A stretch of 64,000 nt of DNA from JBBRHQ01 sp963840235. GTDB taxonomy: Bacteria > Actinomycetota > Thermoleophilia > Solirubrobacterales > 70-9. Every line of letters starts with the position of its first letter. Position 1 is the first letter of the stretch. Position numbers and translations under genes: made by a program. The notes beneath the pieces were generated by a model that did not search any database, was not told where the DNA came from, and saw only the letters and a program-made list of their open reading frames with translations. This document shows positions 41,486-49,967 of this stretch, in pieces. Where the stretch lies: assembly GCA_963840235.1 (NCBI GenBank), contig CAWIYC010000005.1, forward strand, positions 186,001-250,000, given 5' to 3'.

Positions 41486-42253
41486 ATGAGCGAGACCGAG
41501 CGCTTCGTCGACCTCTCCGCCCCGATCGAGGCCAGCCCCGAGGGGACGCCGGAGTTCCTCGGCACCGCCATCGACTACTTCGATCACGCCGCCGGCGCTG
41601 CCGAGGTCGAGGCCCTGTTCGGCGTCCCGCCGAGGCTGCTGCGCGACGGCGAAGGCTGGACCCGCGAGACGATCACCCTCGGCACCCACAACACGACCCA
41701 CGTCGACGCCCCCTACCACTACAACTCGCGGATCAAGGGGCGCCCGGCGCAGACGATCGAGCAGCTGCCGCTGGAGCTCTTCTTTGGACCGGGAGTGGTG
41801 GTGGACGCAACCTCGAAGGAGGACGGCGAGGCGCTGACCGCGGAGGAGATGGAGGCCGGGATCGAAGCTGCCGGCCACCGCCTGCGCGAGGGCGACATCG
41901 TCCTCGTGCACAGCGGCCGCGACGCCTTCTACGGGGCCGACGACTACATCGCCCGCGGCCCCGGAGTCACCGCCGAGGCGACGCACTGGCTGTTCGATCG
42001 CGGCGTCAGGGTGATGGGCATCGACGCCTGGGGGTGGGACCGCCCGCTCCATCTCCAGGCCACCGAGGCGCTCGAGCAGGACCGGCCGGGGATCTTCTGG
42101 GAGGCGCACCAAGCCGACCTCCCCTACTGCCAGATCGAGCGCCTCGTCAACCTCGGCGCGCTTCCACCGACCGGCTTCCGGGTCGCCTGCTTCCCGCTGC
42201 CGATTCGCGGCGCCAGCGCCGCTCCGGCGCGCGTCGTCGGCATCGTCGGCTGA
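41486..42253 (+). CDS. Metal-dependent cyclase-family hydrolase (kynurenine formamidase-like)
   Basis: A 255-residue member of the cyclase family, zinc or manganese hydrolases. The metal motif GTHNTTHVDAPYHY (about residues 67-80) matches HxGTHxDxPxH-type sites. VDLSAPIEAS opens the fold. Kynurenine formamidase, isatin hydrolase and polyketide cyclases share this fold, so the substrate is open. An adjacent GTG at 41483 may be used instead. Divergent from the histidine kinase. Confidence 0.85.
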   Translation: MSETERFVDLSAPIEASPEGTPEFLGTAIDYFDHAAGAAEVEALFGVPPRLLRDGEGWTRETITLGTHNTTHVDAPYHYNSRIKGRPAQTIEQLPLELFFGPGVVVDATSKEDGEALTAEEMEAGIEAAGHRLREGDIVLVHSGRDAFYGADDYIARGPGVTAEATHWLFDRGVRVMGIDAWGWDRPLHLQATEALEQDRPGIFWEAHQADLPYCQIERLVNLGALPPTGFRVACFPLPIRGASAAPARVVGIVG

Positions 42254-42275
42254 CCGCCGAGACGGATAGGCCCTC

Positions 42276-42324
42276 GCCGAGACTGATGTTTCCTCTCACC
42301 ATGAGAGGAAATTGAAGTTTCGCG
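42276..42324 (-). repeat. 48-bp palindromic interspersed element, copy 2 (minus orientation)
   Basis: Read on the minus strand it begins GCGAAACTTCAATTTCC and ends AGTCTCGGC. The core TTTCCTCTCA/TGAGAGGAAA is a perfect 10-bp inverted repeat with 3-nt loop. It matches copy 3 (47628-47675) at 41 of 48 positions by my count. It lies between the cyclase and DMT genes. Confidence 0.75.
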
Positions 42325-42380
42325 TCGGGGCGGGCCGCCGGCACGTCTTACCGGCCCGCCAAGATGTGCGGCGCGGGTCT

Positions 42381-42833
42381 GTGAACTGGAACTCCTCCAC
42401 CGTCGCGGCATTGCTCGCCACCGTCGCCATCGGCGCTTTGGTGGCGCTCCAGCCGCCGGTCAACTCGGAGCTGGGCAGGCGCACCAGCGACCTCGGCGCC
42501 GCCTTCGTCAGCGTCAGCGTCACCTTTCTCATCCTCGGCGTGATCCTGGTCGCTTTCGGCGATCCGGGTTCGCTTTCGAAACTGCGCGAGGTCCCGGCGA
42601 TCTACCTCTCGGGGGGCGTCTACGGAGCCGCCTTCGTCGCCGTCTCGCTGATCACGGTGCGCCAGCTCGGCGCCGGGACGACGATCGCCGTGCTGGTCGC
42701 GGCGCAACTGGTCGTCGCGGCCGCGCTCGACCAGTTCGGGGTGCTCGGACTCGACCAGGTCTCGCTGTCGCCGCTGCGGCTGGTCGGGATCGCGACCCTG
42801 ATCCTCGGCACCGTGCTGGTCACGGTCAGGTAG
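42381..42833 (+). CDS. Half-size DMT transporter (DUF606/YdcZ-like)
   Basis: A 150-residue membrane protein with about five helices. Members of this group are half the length of EamA transporters and act as dimers. LQPPVNSELGRR after helix 1 and GGVYGAAFVAVSLITVRQLGAG are typical of the group. GTG 42381 puts helix 1 at the N terminus. An in-frame TTG at 42312 lies inside the palindromic element and is less likely. Substrate unknown. Confidence 0.8.
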   Translation: MNWNSSTVAALLATVAIGALVALQPPVNSELGRRTSDLGAAFVSVSVTFLILGVILVAFGDPGSLSKLREVPAIYLSGGVYGAAFVAVSLITVRQLGAGTTIAVLVAAQLVVAAALDQFGVLGLDQVSLSPLRLVGIATLILGTVLVTVR

Positions 42834-42885
42834 GCGCGGCGCAGGACGGCTTTCGGGGGGAACGGTTCTGAGAGAATCCGGCACC

Positions 42886-44856
42886 GTGAATGGGGGGGCG
42901 AGGAGACTCTGGACCCGGCCGGGCGCGGCAGCGTTGCTGGGAGCGCTGGCGCTGACGCTGCTCTGCGCTGCGCCGGCCGGGGCACAGCCGTCGAGCGCGG
43001 CCGAGAGGCTGATCGCGGCCTACTCCCCGATCCAGATGCTGCGCTCCCAGGAGGACGGGGTCTGCGACAACGGCGAGGAGCAGTTCCAGCCGATGGCGGT
43101 CGGCGTCGTCCTCGGCAACCCCGAGGTGCAGCTGAAGCTGTTCGAGAACGGGGAGATGAAGACGATCAAGACGGCCCCGACCGCCGCCGACATCGCCGGC
43201 CTCGACGGCAACTACTACCTCAACCTGCCGGGAGATCCGCTCAACGCCGGTTGCAAGTACGCCGAGGACTTCGACGCGCTGAGGAGCGCCGGGAAAACGC
43301 CGCCGATCACCTACGCCCACATCGCCCGCGAGACCGGCCACCGCGGCTTCGTCGTCCAGTACTGGTTCTTCTATTACTTCAACCAGTTCAACGATCTCCA
43401 CGAGGGCGATTGGGAGGGGATGCAGATCTCCTTCGACGCCCCCGACGCGGCGCAGGCGCTGAAGCGGGGCCCGAGCAGGATCGCCGTCTTCCAGCACGGC
43501 GGCGGCGAGGTCGTCGACTGGGGCGACGACGAGGTCGAGAAGGAGGGGACCCACCCGGTCGTCTATCCGGCCGCGGGCTCGCACGCGACCTTCTTCGAGT
43601 CGGCGGTCTTTGTCGAGAACGGGCAGGGGGGCGCCGGCCTCGGCTGCGACAACACCTCCGACCCCTTGCGGCGGCTGGTTCCGCGACCGGTGCAGATCCC
43701 GACCTATGCCGCCGTCGGCAGCCCGGCGCAGTGGCTCACATACGAGGGCCACTGGGGCCAGCGCGAGAAGGGCTTCAACACCGGCCCCACCGGCCCCACC
43801 ACCAAGACCCAGTGGCTCGAGCCCTTCACCTGGATGGACGGTTTGCGCTCGGCCAGCCCGAAGCTTCCCGGGGGCGCCCTCGTCGGCCCGGCAGTCACCA
43901 GCGCCTTCTGCGGCACCGTCGCCGCCGTCTCGGAGCTCGTCAACCTCGAGGCCCAATCGCGTTTCGGGCTGTTCGTGCTGCTGGCGATCGCGGCCCTGCT
44001 GCTCGCAGTGCCGGTGTTGATCACCACCTGGCGCCCGGCCGACCCGGTGCCGCTGCGCCGGCGCCGTGCCTTCGGCCAGCTGGTCCGCGCCGCCCGCCAA
44101 CTCTACGGGCGCGAGTGGCGCGTCTTCATCCCGATCGCTCTGACCACTCTGGCGGTGCTGGCCGCGGTCCAGGGAATCGCCTGGCTGGCCGCCAGGGCGG
44201 TGGGCGAGACCGAGGTCGGGGGCCTGCTCGGGCCCGCCGGCGCCCACGCACCGATCAAGGACCTGATCACCTGGATCGCCCAGCCGCTCGGCTTCGCCGT
44301 GGGCGCCGGCGCGGTGATCGCCCACCTCTGCCTGCTCGACCGCGACGCAGAGAGCGGCGTCGTCGCCTCCTACCGGTTCATGTTCAGCCGCTTCTGGCGG
44401 CTCGTCTTCGGCCAGCTGGCGGTGACCGTGCTGACCTCGTTGATCGCGCTGACGATCATCGGCATCCCGATCGCGATCCGCAAGTACGTCGACTGGCAGT
44501 TCGTCCAGCAGGAGATCCTGTTCGGGGACCGCTCGATCCGCGAGGCACTGCGCGGCAGCTCGGACGCGGTCCGCGGCCGGTGGTGGTGGACGGCGCGGGT
44601 TGTGGCCTTCTTCTGGGTGATCGGTGTCGCCGTCGGGCCGGCGCTGACCTTCGCCCTGATCTTCGCCAACTTCTCGCTGATCGTGATCAACCTGATCGGC
44701 TCGGTCGTCTACGCGGTGCTGGTCCCCTACGTCGCCTCCGGGCGCACCCTGCTGTACTTCGACCTCGAGGAGCGGCTCAGGGGCGCGGCGCCGGTGCCGA
44801 GGCGGGACTGGCGGCGCCTGTGGACGCGGCGCCTGCCGAGCCCCCAGCCCGGCTAG
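42886..44856 (+). CDS. Vps62-like domain fused to a multi-helix membrane domain
   Basis: A 656-residue protein. A signal peptide (residues 13-34) precedes a Vps62-type domain (about 40-330) with LHEGDWEGMQISF, FQHGGGEVVDW and HPVVYPAAGSHATFF. The C half (about 365-620) has about seven hydrophobic helices, with VASYRFMFSRFWR and IREALRGSSDAV segments like YciC/DUF975-type membrane proteins. The Vps62 part is predicted outside the cell. No function is known for bacterial members. GTG start at 42886. Ends before a strong terminator hairpin. Confidence 0.8.
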   Translation: MNGGARRLWTRPGAAALLGALALTLLCAAPAGAQPSSAAERLIAAYSPIQMLRSQEDGVCDNGEEQFQPMAVGVVLGNPEVQLKLFENGEMKTIKTAPTAADIAGLDGNYYLNLPGDPLNAGCKYAEDFDALRSAGKTPPITYAHIARETGHRGFVVQYWFFYYFNQFNDLHEGDWEGMQISFDAPDAAQALKRGPSRIAVFQHGGGEVVDWGDDEVEKEGTHPVVYPAAGSHATFFESAVFVENGQGGAGLGCDNTSDPLRRLVPRPVQIPTYAAVGSPAQWLTYEGHWGQREKGFNTGPTGPTTKTQWLEPFTWMDGLRSASPKLPGGALVGPAVTSAFCGTVAAVSELVNLEAQSRFGLFVLLAIAALLLAVPVLITTWRPADPVPLRRRRAFGQLVRAARQLYGREWRVFIPIALTTLAVLAAVQGIAWLAARAVGETEVGGLLGPAGAHAPIKDLITWIAQPLGFAVGAGAVIAHLCLLDRDAESGVVASYRFMFSRFWRLVFGQLAVTVLTSLIALTIIGIPIAIRKYVDWQFVQQEILFGDRSIREALRGSSDAVRGRWWWTARVVAFFWVIGVAVGPALTFALIFANFSLIVINLIGSVVYAVLVPYVASGRTLLYFDLEERLRGAAPVPRRDWRRLWTRRLPSPQPG

Positions 44857-44877
44857 GAGCGGCTGGGACCGCGACAG

Positions 44878-44904
44878 CTCTTCATCGGTTGGGCCGATGA
44901 AGAG
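44878..44904. terminator. Perfect 11-bp hairpin between convergent genes
   Basis: CTCTTCATCGG (44878-44888) and CCGATGAAGAG (44894-44904) form a perfect stem with a 5-nt loop, between the Vps62-like gene and the convergent SDR gene. Probably a bidirectional terminator. Confidence 0.8.
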
Positions 44905-44925
44905 AGCGCCACCGGCCCAGGCCGC

Positions 44926-45660
44926 TCACTCCTGGCGGCGGTGGGAGACCATCGCCGTCGCCTGCGCCACCGGCTTGACGGCGACGTAGTCGACGTTCAC
45001 GTGCGCCGGCCGCTCGAGGGCGAAGGCGATCACCTCGGCGACGTCCACGGCGGTGAGCGGGTCGATGCCTCTGTAGACGTCGCGGGCCCGCTGCTCGTCG
45101 CCCTCGAAGCGGACCAGCGAGAACTCGGTCTCGACCATGCCGGGAGCGATCTCGGTCACCCGGACCGGGCGCCCCAGCAACTCCAGCCGGAGGGTGCGGA
45201 CAACCGCGTTGACGGCGTGCTTGGCCGCCGTGTAGCCGCCCCCGCCGGGATAGACCTCGACCCCGGCCACGGAGCCGACGACGGCGATGTGCCCCCGCGG
45301 GCTGCGCTCGATCCTCTCCAGCAACGCCTGGGTGACGCGGACGACGCCGAGGACGTTGGCCTCATACATCTCGCGCCAGACGTCGAGGTCCGCCTCGGCG
45401 ACATTCTCGAGGTCCAGAGCTCCCCCGGCGCAGTGGACGATCGCGTCGAGATCACCGATCTCCGCGGCCATCGCATCGACCGACTCCGGATCGGTGACGT
45501 CGAGGGCGATCGCCGTGCCGCCCACCTCCCGAGCCAGTTCCCGGCAGCGGTCGACCCGCCTCGCCGCGGCGATCGTCCCGAAGCCGCGGGCGGCGAGCAG
45601 ACGGACGGTCGCCGCGCCGATGCCGCTGCTGGCTCCGGTGACGAGGGCGATCGGCGACAT
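44926..45660 (-). CDS. Short-chain dehydrogenase/reductase
   Basis: A 244-residue SDR with GASSGIG (cofactor), HCAGG and the catalytic motif YTAAK. EIAPGMVETEF is the usual segment after the active site. It resembles YdfG-type oxidoreductases for 3-hydroxy acids or serine. ATG 45660 is only 3 nt from the 3' end of the tRNA-Pro gene on the same strand, so the mRNA may be released by tRNA processing and lack a leader. No ribosome site is possible outside the tRNA. Confidence 0.88.
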   Translation of the reverse strand: MSPIALVTGASSGIGAATVRLLAARGFGTIAAARRVDRCRELAREVGGTAIALDVTDPESVDAMAAEIGDLDAIVHCAGGALDLENVAEADLDVWREMYEANVLGVVRVTQALLERIERSPRGHIAVVGSVAGVEVYPGGGGYTAAKHAVNAVVRTLRLELLGRPVRVTEIAPGMVETEFSLVRFEGDEQRARDVYRGIDPLTAVDVAEVIAFALERPAHVNVDYVAVKPVAQATAMVSHRRQE

Positions 45661-45663
45661 GTA

Positions 45664-45737
45664 TCGGGGCGCCCGGATTTGAACCGGGGACCTCACCGAC
45701 CCGAACGGTGCGCGCTACCAGGCTGCGCCACGCCCCG
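45664..45737 (-). tRNA. tRNA-Pro (anticodon CGG)
   Basis: A 74-nt cloverleaf on the minus strand. Acceptor CGGGGCG pairs with CGCCCCG plus discriminator A. The D arm is GCGC-AGCCTGGTA-GCGC; the anticodon stem CACCG/CGGTG encloses TTCGGGT with anticodon CGG. The T arm CCCGG-TTCAAAT-CCGGG is canonical. CCA is not encoded. Confidence 0.97.
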
Positions 45738-45840
45738 AGAGCCGCGGATTATCTCAGAGCGGAGGGCTCCTTCGCGCCGCCGAGATCAACCTTTCCGGTG
45801 ATATGGACGGCATGGGGTGAAGTTCGGCCCCGCGGGGAGG

Positions 45841-46566
45841 CTAGGAGACGGCGGCGATCGCCCGCTCGATCTGGCCCAGGGTGGGCGAATCCTGGAGCGT
45901 CTTGGTGCCGCCGGGGCCGCTGACGATCGCCGAAGGCTCGGCACGGAGGCCGAGGCCGCGGGCGGTCTCGTCCTGGGCCTCCAGCTGCTTCGTGATCGAG
46001 CCGCCCACGCCTCCGCCGGCTGCGAAGTCGTCCTTCCACTCGGGCACGTCGAGCTCGCCGATCGAGTTGGCGATCGACTCCAGCAGGTTGCCGGTCACAC
46101 CGACCCGCTCGGCCTCGGCCTGGTTGCGGAAGAGCAGGTAGACGTACTGCCACTGGTAGCCCTGCTCGCCGGCGGCCTCGGCGGCGATGAAGCCCTCCTG
46201 GACCGGGCGGACCGAGAAAGAGTAATGACGGTAGATCAGCTGCACGTCGCCGGAGCGGACGCTGTCGTCCACCAGCGCCGGCACCGTCGCCAGGAACTGC
46301 TGGTCGCAGCCCTTGCACTGGACGTCATTGAATACCTGGATCGAGACCGGCGCGTCGGAGGAGCCAAGGCGGTCGCCGGCCTGCGGGAGGCCGCCGAATA
46401 TCCGCTGGGCGTCGTCTATCCCACTCAGCTCGATCACCGAGGGGTCTGCCTTCTGGGTGGCGATGTTGACGATCGCGGCCGAGAGCGCGACCAGCCCGAT
46501 CGCCAGGACGGCGGCGACGAACCAGCGGCCGCGCCGGGCCTCGGTCCCGTGGACGGCGGCCTCCAT
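45841..46566 (-). CDS. Membrane-anchored DsbA/thioredoxin-fold protein
   Basis: A 241-residue protein with one N-terminal helix (about residues 14-37) and a thioredoxin-fold domain. The active site is Cys84-x-x-Cys87 (CKGC) in FNDVQCKGCDQQF. The DsbA-like helical insert follows, and the cis-proline loop is AEPSAIV. It probably forms or breaks disulfides in exported proteins such as the Cys-rich secreted ones in this window (inference). The neighbouring gene upstream stops one base beyond its ATG, so they are co-transcribed. Confidence 0.87.
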   Translation of the reverse strand: MEAAVHGTEARRGRWFVAAVLAIGLVALSAAIVNIATQKADPSVIELSGIDDAQRIFGGLPQAGDRLGSSDAPVSIQVFNDVQCKGCDQQFLATVPALVDDSVRSGDVQLIYRHYSFSVRPVQEGFIAAEAAGEQGYQWQYVYLLFRNQAEAERVGVTGNLLESIANSIGELDVPEWKDDFAAGGGVGGSITKQLEAQDETARGLGLRAEPSAIVSGPGGTKTLQDSPTLGQIERAIAAVS

Positions 46567-46833
46567 CTAGCCCGCCACCGCGGTGTAGTAGCGGACGGCA
46601 AGCCCCGTCAGCAGCGTCCTGAACCCCTCCTCGACCGTGACCCCCTCCGCCTCGGCGAAGCGTTCCAGACCCTGCTGCTCGATGGCGACGCTGCGGCCCA
46701 CGACCTCCTCGACGAGCTCGGGGTGCTGGTCGCAGAAGTAGGCCCCCATCGAGTAGAGGTCGGTGTCCATCAGCGACTCGATGAAGGAGTCGCCGCCGGC
46801 CACCGCTCCCGCGGCTGAGTCTGCGTCGGCCAT
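46567..46833 (-). CDS. Small protein of unknown function upstream of the thioredoxin-like gene
   Basis: An 88-residue acidic soluble protein (SFIESLMDTDLYSMGAYF, VGRSVAIEQQGLERFAEAEG) predicted mainly helical. No family recognised. Its stop directly abuts the ATG of the thioredoxin-like gene, so the two are translationally linked. ATG 46833 was chosen; the frame extends upstream into the divergent NIF3-like gene. Only 22 bp separate the two divergent start codons. Confidence 0.6.
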   Translation of the reverse strand: MADADSAAGAVAGGDSFIESLMDTDLYSMGAYFCDQHPELVEEVVGRSVAIEQQGLERFAEAEGVTVEEGFRTLLTGLAVRYYTAVAG

Positions 46834-46855
46834 CGCCACATCGTAGATTGAGGCC

Positions 46856-47617
46856 GTGGCCGACCGCGACCAGATCATTTCCTTCTGCGACGAGCTGCTC
46901 GAAATCGATGGCTACGACGATTACGGCCCCAACGGCCTCCAGGTCCCCGGCGCCCACGAGGTCGAGAGGGTTATCACGGGGGTATCGGGCCATCGCGAGC
47001 TGATCGAGCGTGCCGCCGGCCGCGGCGGGCAGCTGCTGCTCGTCCACCACGGCCTCTTCTGGGAGTTCCTGCCGCGGGCCCTTTCCGAGCAGATGGCGGA
47101 GCGACTGCGGATCGCCCTCGACGCCCGCCTCTCCGTCGCCGCCTACCACCTGCCGCTGGACGCCCACCGCGAGATCGGCAACAACGTCCTGCTCTGCGAG
47201 GAGCTCGGCTTCGAGCTCGACCCGAGCCGGTTCGCCGAGGTCAGGGGAAGGCAGATCGGGGCGATAGGCCACGACCGGGAGGGAGTCGCACCCGGGGAGC
47301 TGTTCGAGCGTGTCGGGCGGGCCCTCGGCCGTGAGCCCCTGGTCTTCGACTCCGGCCCCGAAACGGTGCGGAGGTTCGGCGTCGTCAGCGGCGCTGGCGC
47401 ATCGGAGATCCACGAGGCGATCGAACTCGGACTCGACGCCTTCATCACCGGGGAGCCGGCCGAGCACGTGATGGCGGATGCCGCCGAGGGCGGGGTTCAT
47501 TTCATCGCCGCCGGGCACTACGCGACCGAGACGGTCGGGATCCGGCGCCTGGGCGACCTCGTCGCCGAGCGCTTCGGGGTCGAGCACGAGTTCATCGACG
47601 TCCCCAACCCGGTCTGA
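46856..47617 (+). CDS. NIF3-like dinuclear metal-centre protein (YbgI/DUF34 family)
   Basis: A 253-residue protein of the NIF3 family, hexameric rings with a dinuclear metal site. Metal ligand motifs VHHGLFWE (about residues 61-68), YHLPLDAHREIGNN and a C-terminal AAGHYATETVG are present. Often labelled GTP cyclohydrolase type 2, but its cellular role is unsettled. GTG start at 46856. Followed by the 48-bp element copy 3. Confidence 0.92.
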   Translation: MADRDQIISFCDELLEIDGYDDYGPNGLQVPGAHEVERVITGVSGHRELIERAAGRGGQLLLVHHGLFWEFLPRALSEQMAERLRIALDARLSVAAYHLPLDAHREIGNNVLLCEELGFELDPSRFAEVRGRQIGAIGHDREGVAPGELFERVGRALGREPLVFDSGPETVRRFGVVSGAGASEIHEAIELGLDAFITGEPAEHVMADAAEGGVHFIAAGHYATETVGIRRLGDLVAERFGVEHEFIDVPNPV

Positions 47618-47627
47618 TGCCGCCCTG

Positions 47628-47675
47628 GCGAGACTTCAATTTTCTCTCATGGTGAGAGGAAATTGCACTCTCGGT
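47628..47675 (+). repeat. 48-bp palindromic interspersed element, copy 3
   Basis: Begins GCGAGACTTCAATTT and ends GCACTCTCGGT. It folds into a 21-bp stem with three non-matching positions and a TGG loop. It lies 11 bp after the NIF3-like stop codon, where it may also act as terminator. Confidence 0.75.
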
Positions 47676-47759
47676 GACTGGCGGCCTCCGCTCCCCGCGC
47701 CCGGCCCCGGCGGCCCACCCCGTCCGGCGCCCAATCCCCGCAATTTGCGGCGAATTTGA

Positions 47760-47787
47760 TTGACACATCCGCCTCCGCAGGTACATT
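47760..47787 (+). promoter_or_regulatory. Promoter of the small 60-residue protein gene
   Basis: A consensus TTGACA (47760-47765) is followed after 16 bp by TACATT (47782-47787). The gene starts 38 bp further on. This is one of the clearest vegetative-type promoters in the window. Confidence 0.7.
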
Positions 47788-47825
47788 TCCCCCTACAAAC
47801 TGAACCGAGGAAGGGAAGGTCCTCT

Positions 47826-48008
47826 GTGGCCAATCATCTGACGCCCACCGAACTCGCTGACGAGCTTCACATGAAGCGCAAGGACGTCATCGACAAGTGC
47901 ATGCAGATGGGCGTTCCGATCTTCCACGGCCGCATCGACCGGGCATTGTTCGAGACCTCGCTGAGGAGCTTCGCCGAGCCCGGGAAGAGCCAGCCCTCGA
48001 CCGTCTGA
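47826..48008 (+). CDS. Small helical protein, possible helix-turn-helix
   Basis: A 60-residue protein. Residues 5-25 (LTPTELADELHM, then KRKDVIDKCMQMG) look like a helix-turn-helix with a following strand VPIFHGRIDRALF, as in the excisionase/MerR-like winged fold. This suggests DNA binding, but the unit may also be a protein-binding domain. GTG 47826 is preceded by GGGAAGG. It has its own strong promoter and lies 100 bp before the acyl-CoA ligase, so it could regulate that gene (inference). Confidence 0.65.
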   Translation: MANHLTPTELADELHMKRKDVIDKCMQMGVPIFHGRIDRALFETSLRSFAEPGKSQPSTV

Positions 48009-48107
48009 GGCGGCCGCCCGCGGGCGGCGCCCGGCAGCAAATAGACTCCTCCTCCGGAGGCCGGTATCGCCCCCGGCGACGGACCGGTACCACGAGCGAG
48101 GAGAGAG

Positions 48108-49961
48108 ATGGAGCAAGCCACAGCCCCCGCCGCCGGCAGCGCCGCGGCTGAGCACGGAACCGGGTCGAAGACGATCGCGGACCTGTTGCCGCTGGCGGCG
48201 CGGCGCTACGGCGACGCCCCGGCGGTCATGTTCAAGGACGACACCGGCGATGCCTGGGTCAGGCGCTCGTTCAACCAGGTCCTCGAGACCTCCCGCTCGC
48301 TCTCGCTCGGCCTCATCGACCTCGGGGTCGAGCCCGGCGACAAGGTCGCGATTCTCGCCAACACCCGGCCCGAGTGGACCTACTTCGACTTCGCCGCGCT
48401 CTCGGCCGGGGCGACCGTCGTTCCCATCTACCAGACGAACTCCCCCGAGGAGTGCCAGTACGTGCTCGAGAACTCCGACGCCAAGGTCGTGATCGTCGAG
48501 GACGACGAGCAGATGGAGAAGATCCGCGAGATCCGCGAGAAGGTACCGAAGCTCGAGCAGGTGATCCGGATGACCGGCTCCAGCGATGACGCGGTCTCAT
48601 TCGATCAGCTGACCGCCCGCGGCGCCGGCGTCGCCGAGTCGCGCTGGGAGGAGCGTTGGAACGCGGTCGCCCCCGACGACATCTGCACCTTCATCTACAC
48701 CTCCGGCACCACTGGGCCGCCGAAGGGATGCATCATCAGCCACGGCAACTACCGGGCGATGCTCGACATGGTGGTCGAGCGAGGCGCCCTGGGGATGGGC
48801 GAGGAGGGACCGGACGAGGAGGAGATCAGCTACCTGTTCCTGCCGCTGGCGCACTCCTTCGCCCTGCTGATCCAGCTGGCCAACGTCGAGCTGGGGACGA
48901 CGATCGCCTACTGGGAGCGGGACCCGCTGAAGATCGTCCCCAACCTCTCCGAGGTCCGCCCCACGTACTTCCCTTCGGTGCCGAGGATCTTCGAGAAGAT
49001 CTACACGGCGGCCAACGCCGCAGCCGAGAAGGAGGGCGGTCTGAAGAAGGCCGTCTTCAACTGGGCGATCGGAGTCGGGCGCCGCATGCGCGAGGCCGAG
49101 CGAGCAGGCCACGAGCCCGGCCTGCTCCTGCGCAAGCAGTACGAGTTCGCAGACAAGCAGGTCCTGTCGAAGGTCCGGGGCCTTTTCGGCGGGCGCCTGC
49201 GGCTGGCGACCAGCGGCGCAGCGCCGATCAACCCCGAGATCCTCAGCTTCTTCGACGCCGCGGGCGTCCTCGTGCTCGAGGGCTGGGGCATGACCGAGAC
49301 CTCGACCGCGGCGACGATCTCGACCCCCGACGACTTCAAGATCGGGACCATCGGCAAGCCGTTCCCGGGCTGCGAGGTGAGGATCGCCGACGACGGCGAG
49401 ATCCTGGTCAAGGGCCCGAACGTGTTCAAGGGCTACTACAAGAACGAGGAGGCCACCCGCGAGACGCTGGTGGACGGCTGGCTCCATACCGGCGACATCG
49501 GCGAGATCGACCCCGACGGCTTCTTCCGGATCACCGGGCGCAAGAAGGACATCATCATCACCGCCGGTGGCAAGAACATCACCCCGGCCAACCTCGAGGC
49601 CGAGATCAAGCAGCACCCGCTGGTCTCGCAGTGCGTGGTGATCGGCGACCGCCGTCCCTACCTGGTGGCCCTGGTGACTCTCGACCCCGAGGAGGCCGTC
49701 ACCTACGCCACCGAGCACGGCCTCCCCCCCGACCCGGCCGCGCTGGCGGAGAACCCCGAGGTGAAGGCCGACATCGAGGCTCATGTGGAGAGGATCAACG
49801 AGCGCTTCGCCCGAGTCGAGCAGGTGAAGAAGATCAAGGTCCTCCCCGCCGACCTCTCGCAGGAGGGCGGCGAGCTGACGCCGACGCTGAAGGTCAAGCG
49901 CGCGGTCGTCGCCTCCAAGTACGCCGACGAGATCGACTCGCTCTACTCGGCGGCCGGCTGA
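48108..49961 (+). CDS. Long-chain fatty-acid-CoA ligase (AMP-forming)
   Basis: A 617-residue member of the adenylate-forming superfamily that activates fatty acids to acyl-CoA. Motif A5-type YTSGTTGPPKG, GWGMTETS, and the hinge/core TGRKKDIIITAGGKNI are clear, followed by a C-terminal lid with LTPTLKVKRAVV. Closest in style to FadD15-type actinobacterial ligases. GAGGAGAG lies just upstream of ATG 48108. Cytoplasmic or membrane-associated. It can feed SCP2, enoyl-CoA hydratase and fab pathways. Confidence 0.93.
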   Translation: MEQATAPAAGSAAAEHGTGSKTIADLLPLAARRYGDAPAVMFKDDTGDAWVRRSFNQVLETSRSLSLGLIDLGVEPGDKVAILANTRPEWTYFDFAALSAGATVVPIYQTNSPEECQYVLENSDAKVVIVEDDEQMEKIREIREKVPKLEQVIRMTGSSDDAVSFDQLTARGAGVAESRWEERWNAVAPDDICTFIYTSGTTGPPKGCIISHGNYRAMLDMVVERGALGMGEEGPDEEEISYLFLPLAHSFALLIQLANVELGTTIAYWERDPLKIVPNLSEVRPTYFPSVPRIFEKIYTAANAAAEKEGGLKKAVFNWAIGVGRRMREAERAGHEPGLLLRKQYEFADKQVLSKVRGLFGGRLRLATSGAAPINPEILSFFDAAGVLVLEGWGMTETSTAATISTPDDFKIGTIGKPFPGCEVRIADDGEILVKGPNVFKGYYKNEEATRETLVDGWLHTGDIGEIDPDGFFRITGRKKDIIITAGGKNITPANLEAEIKQHPLVSQCVVIGDRRPYLVALVTLDPEEAVTYATEHGLPPDPAALAENPEVKADIEAHVERINERFARVEQVKKIKVLPADLSQEGGELTPTLKVKRAVVASKYADEIDSLYSAAG

Positions 49962-49967
49962 GCCACC

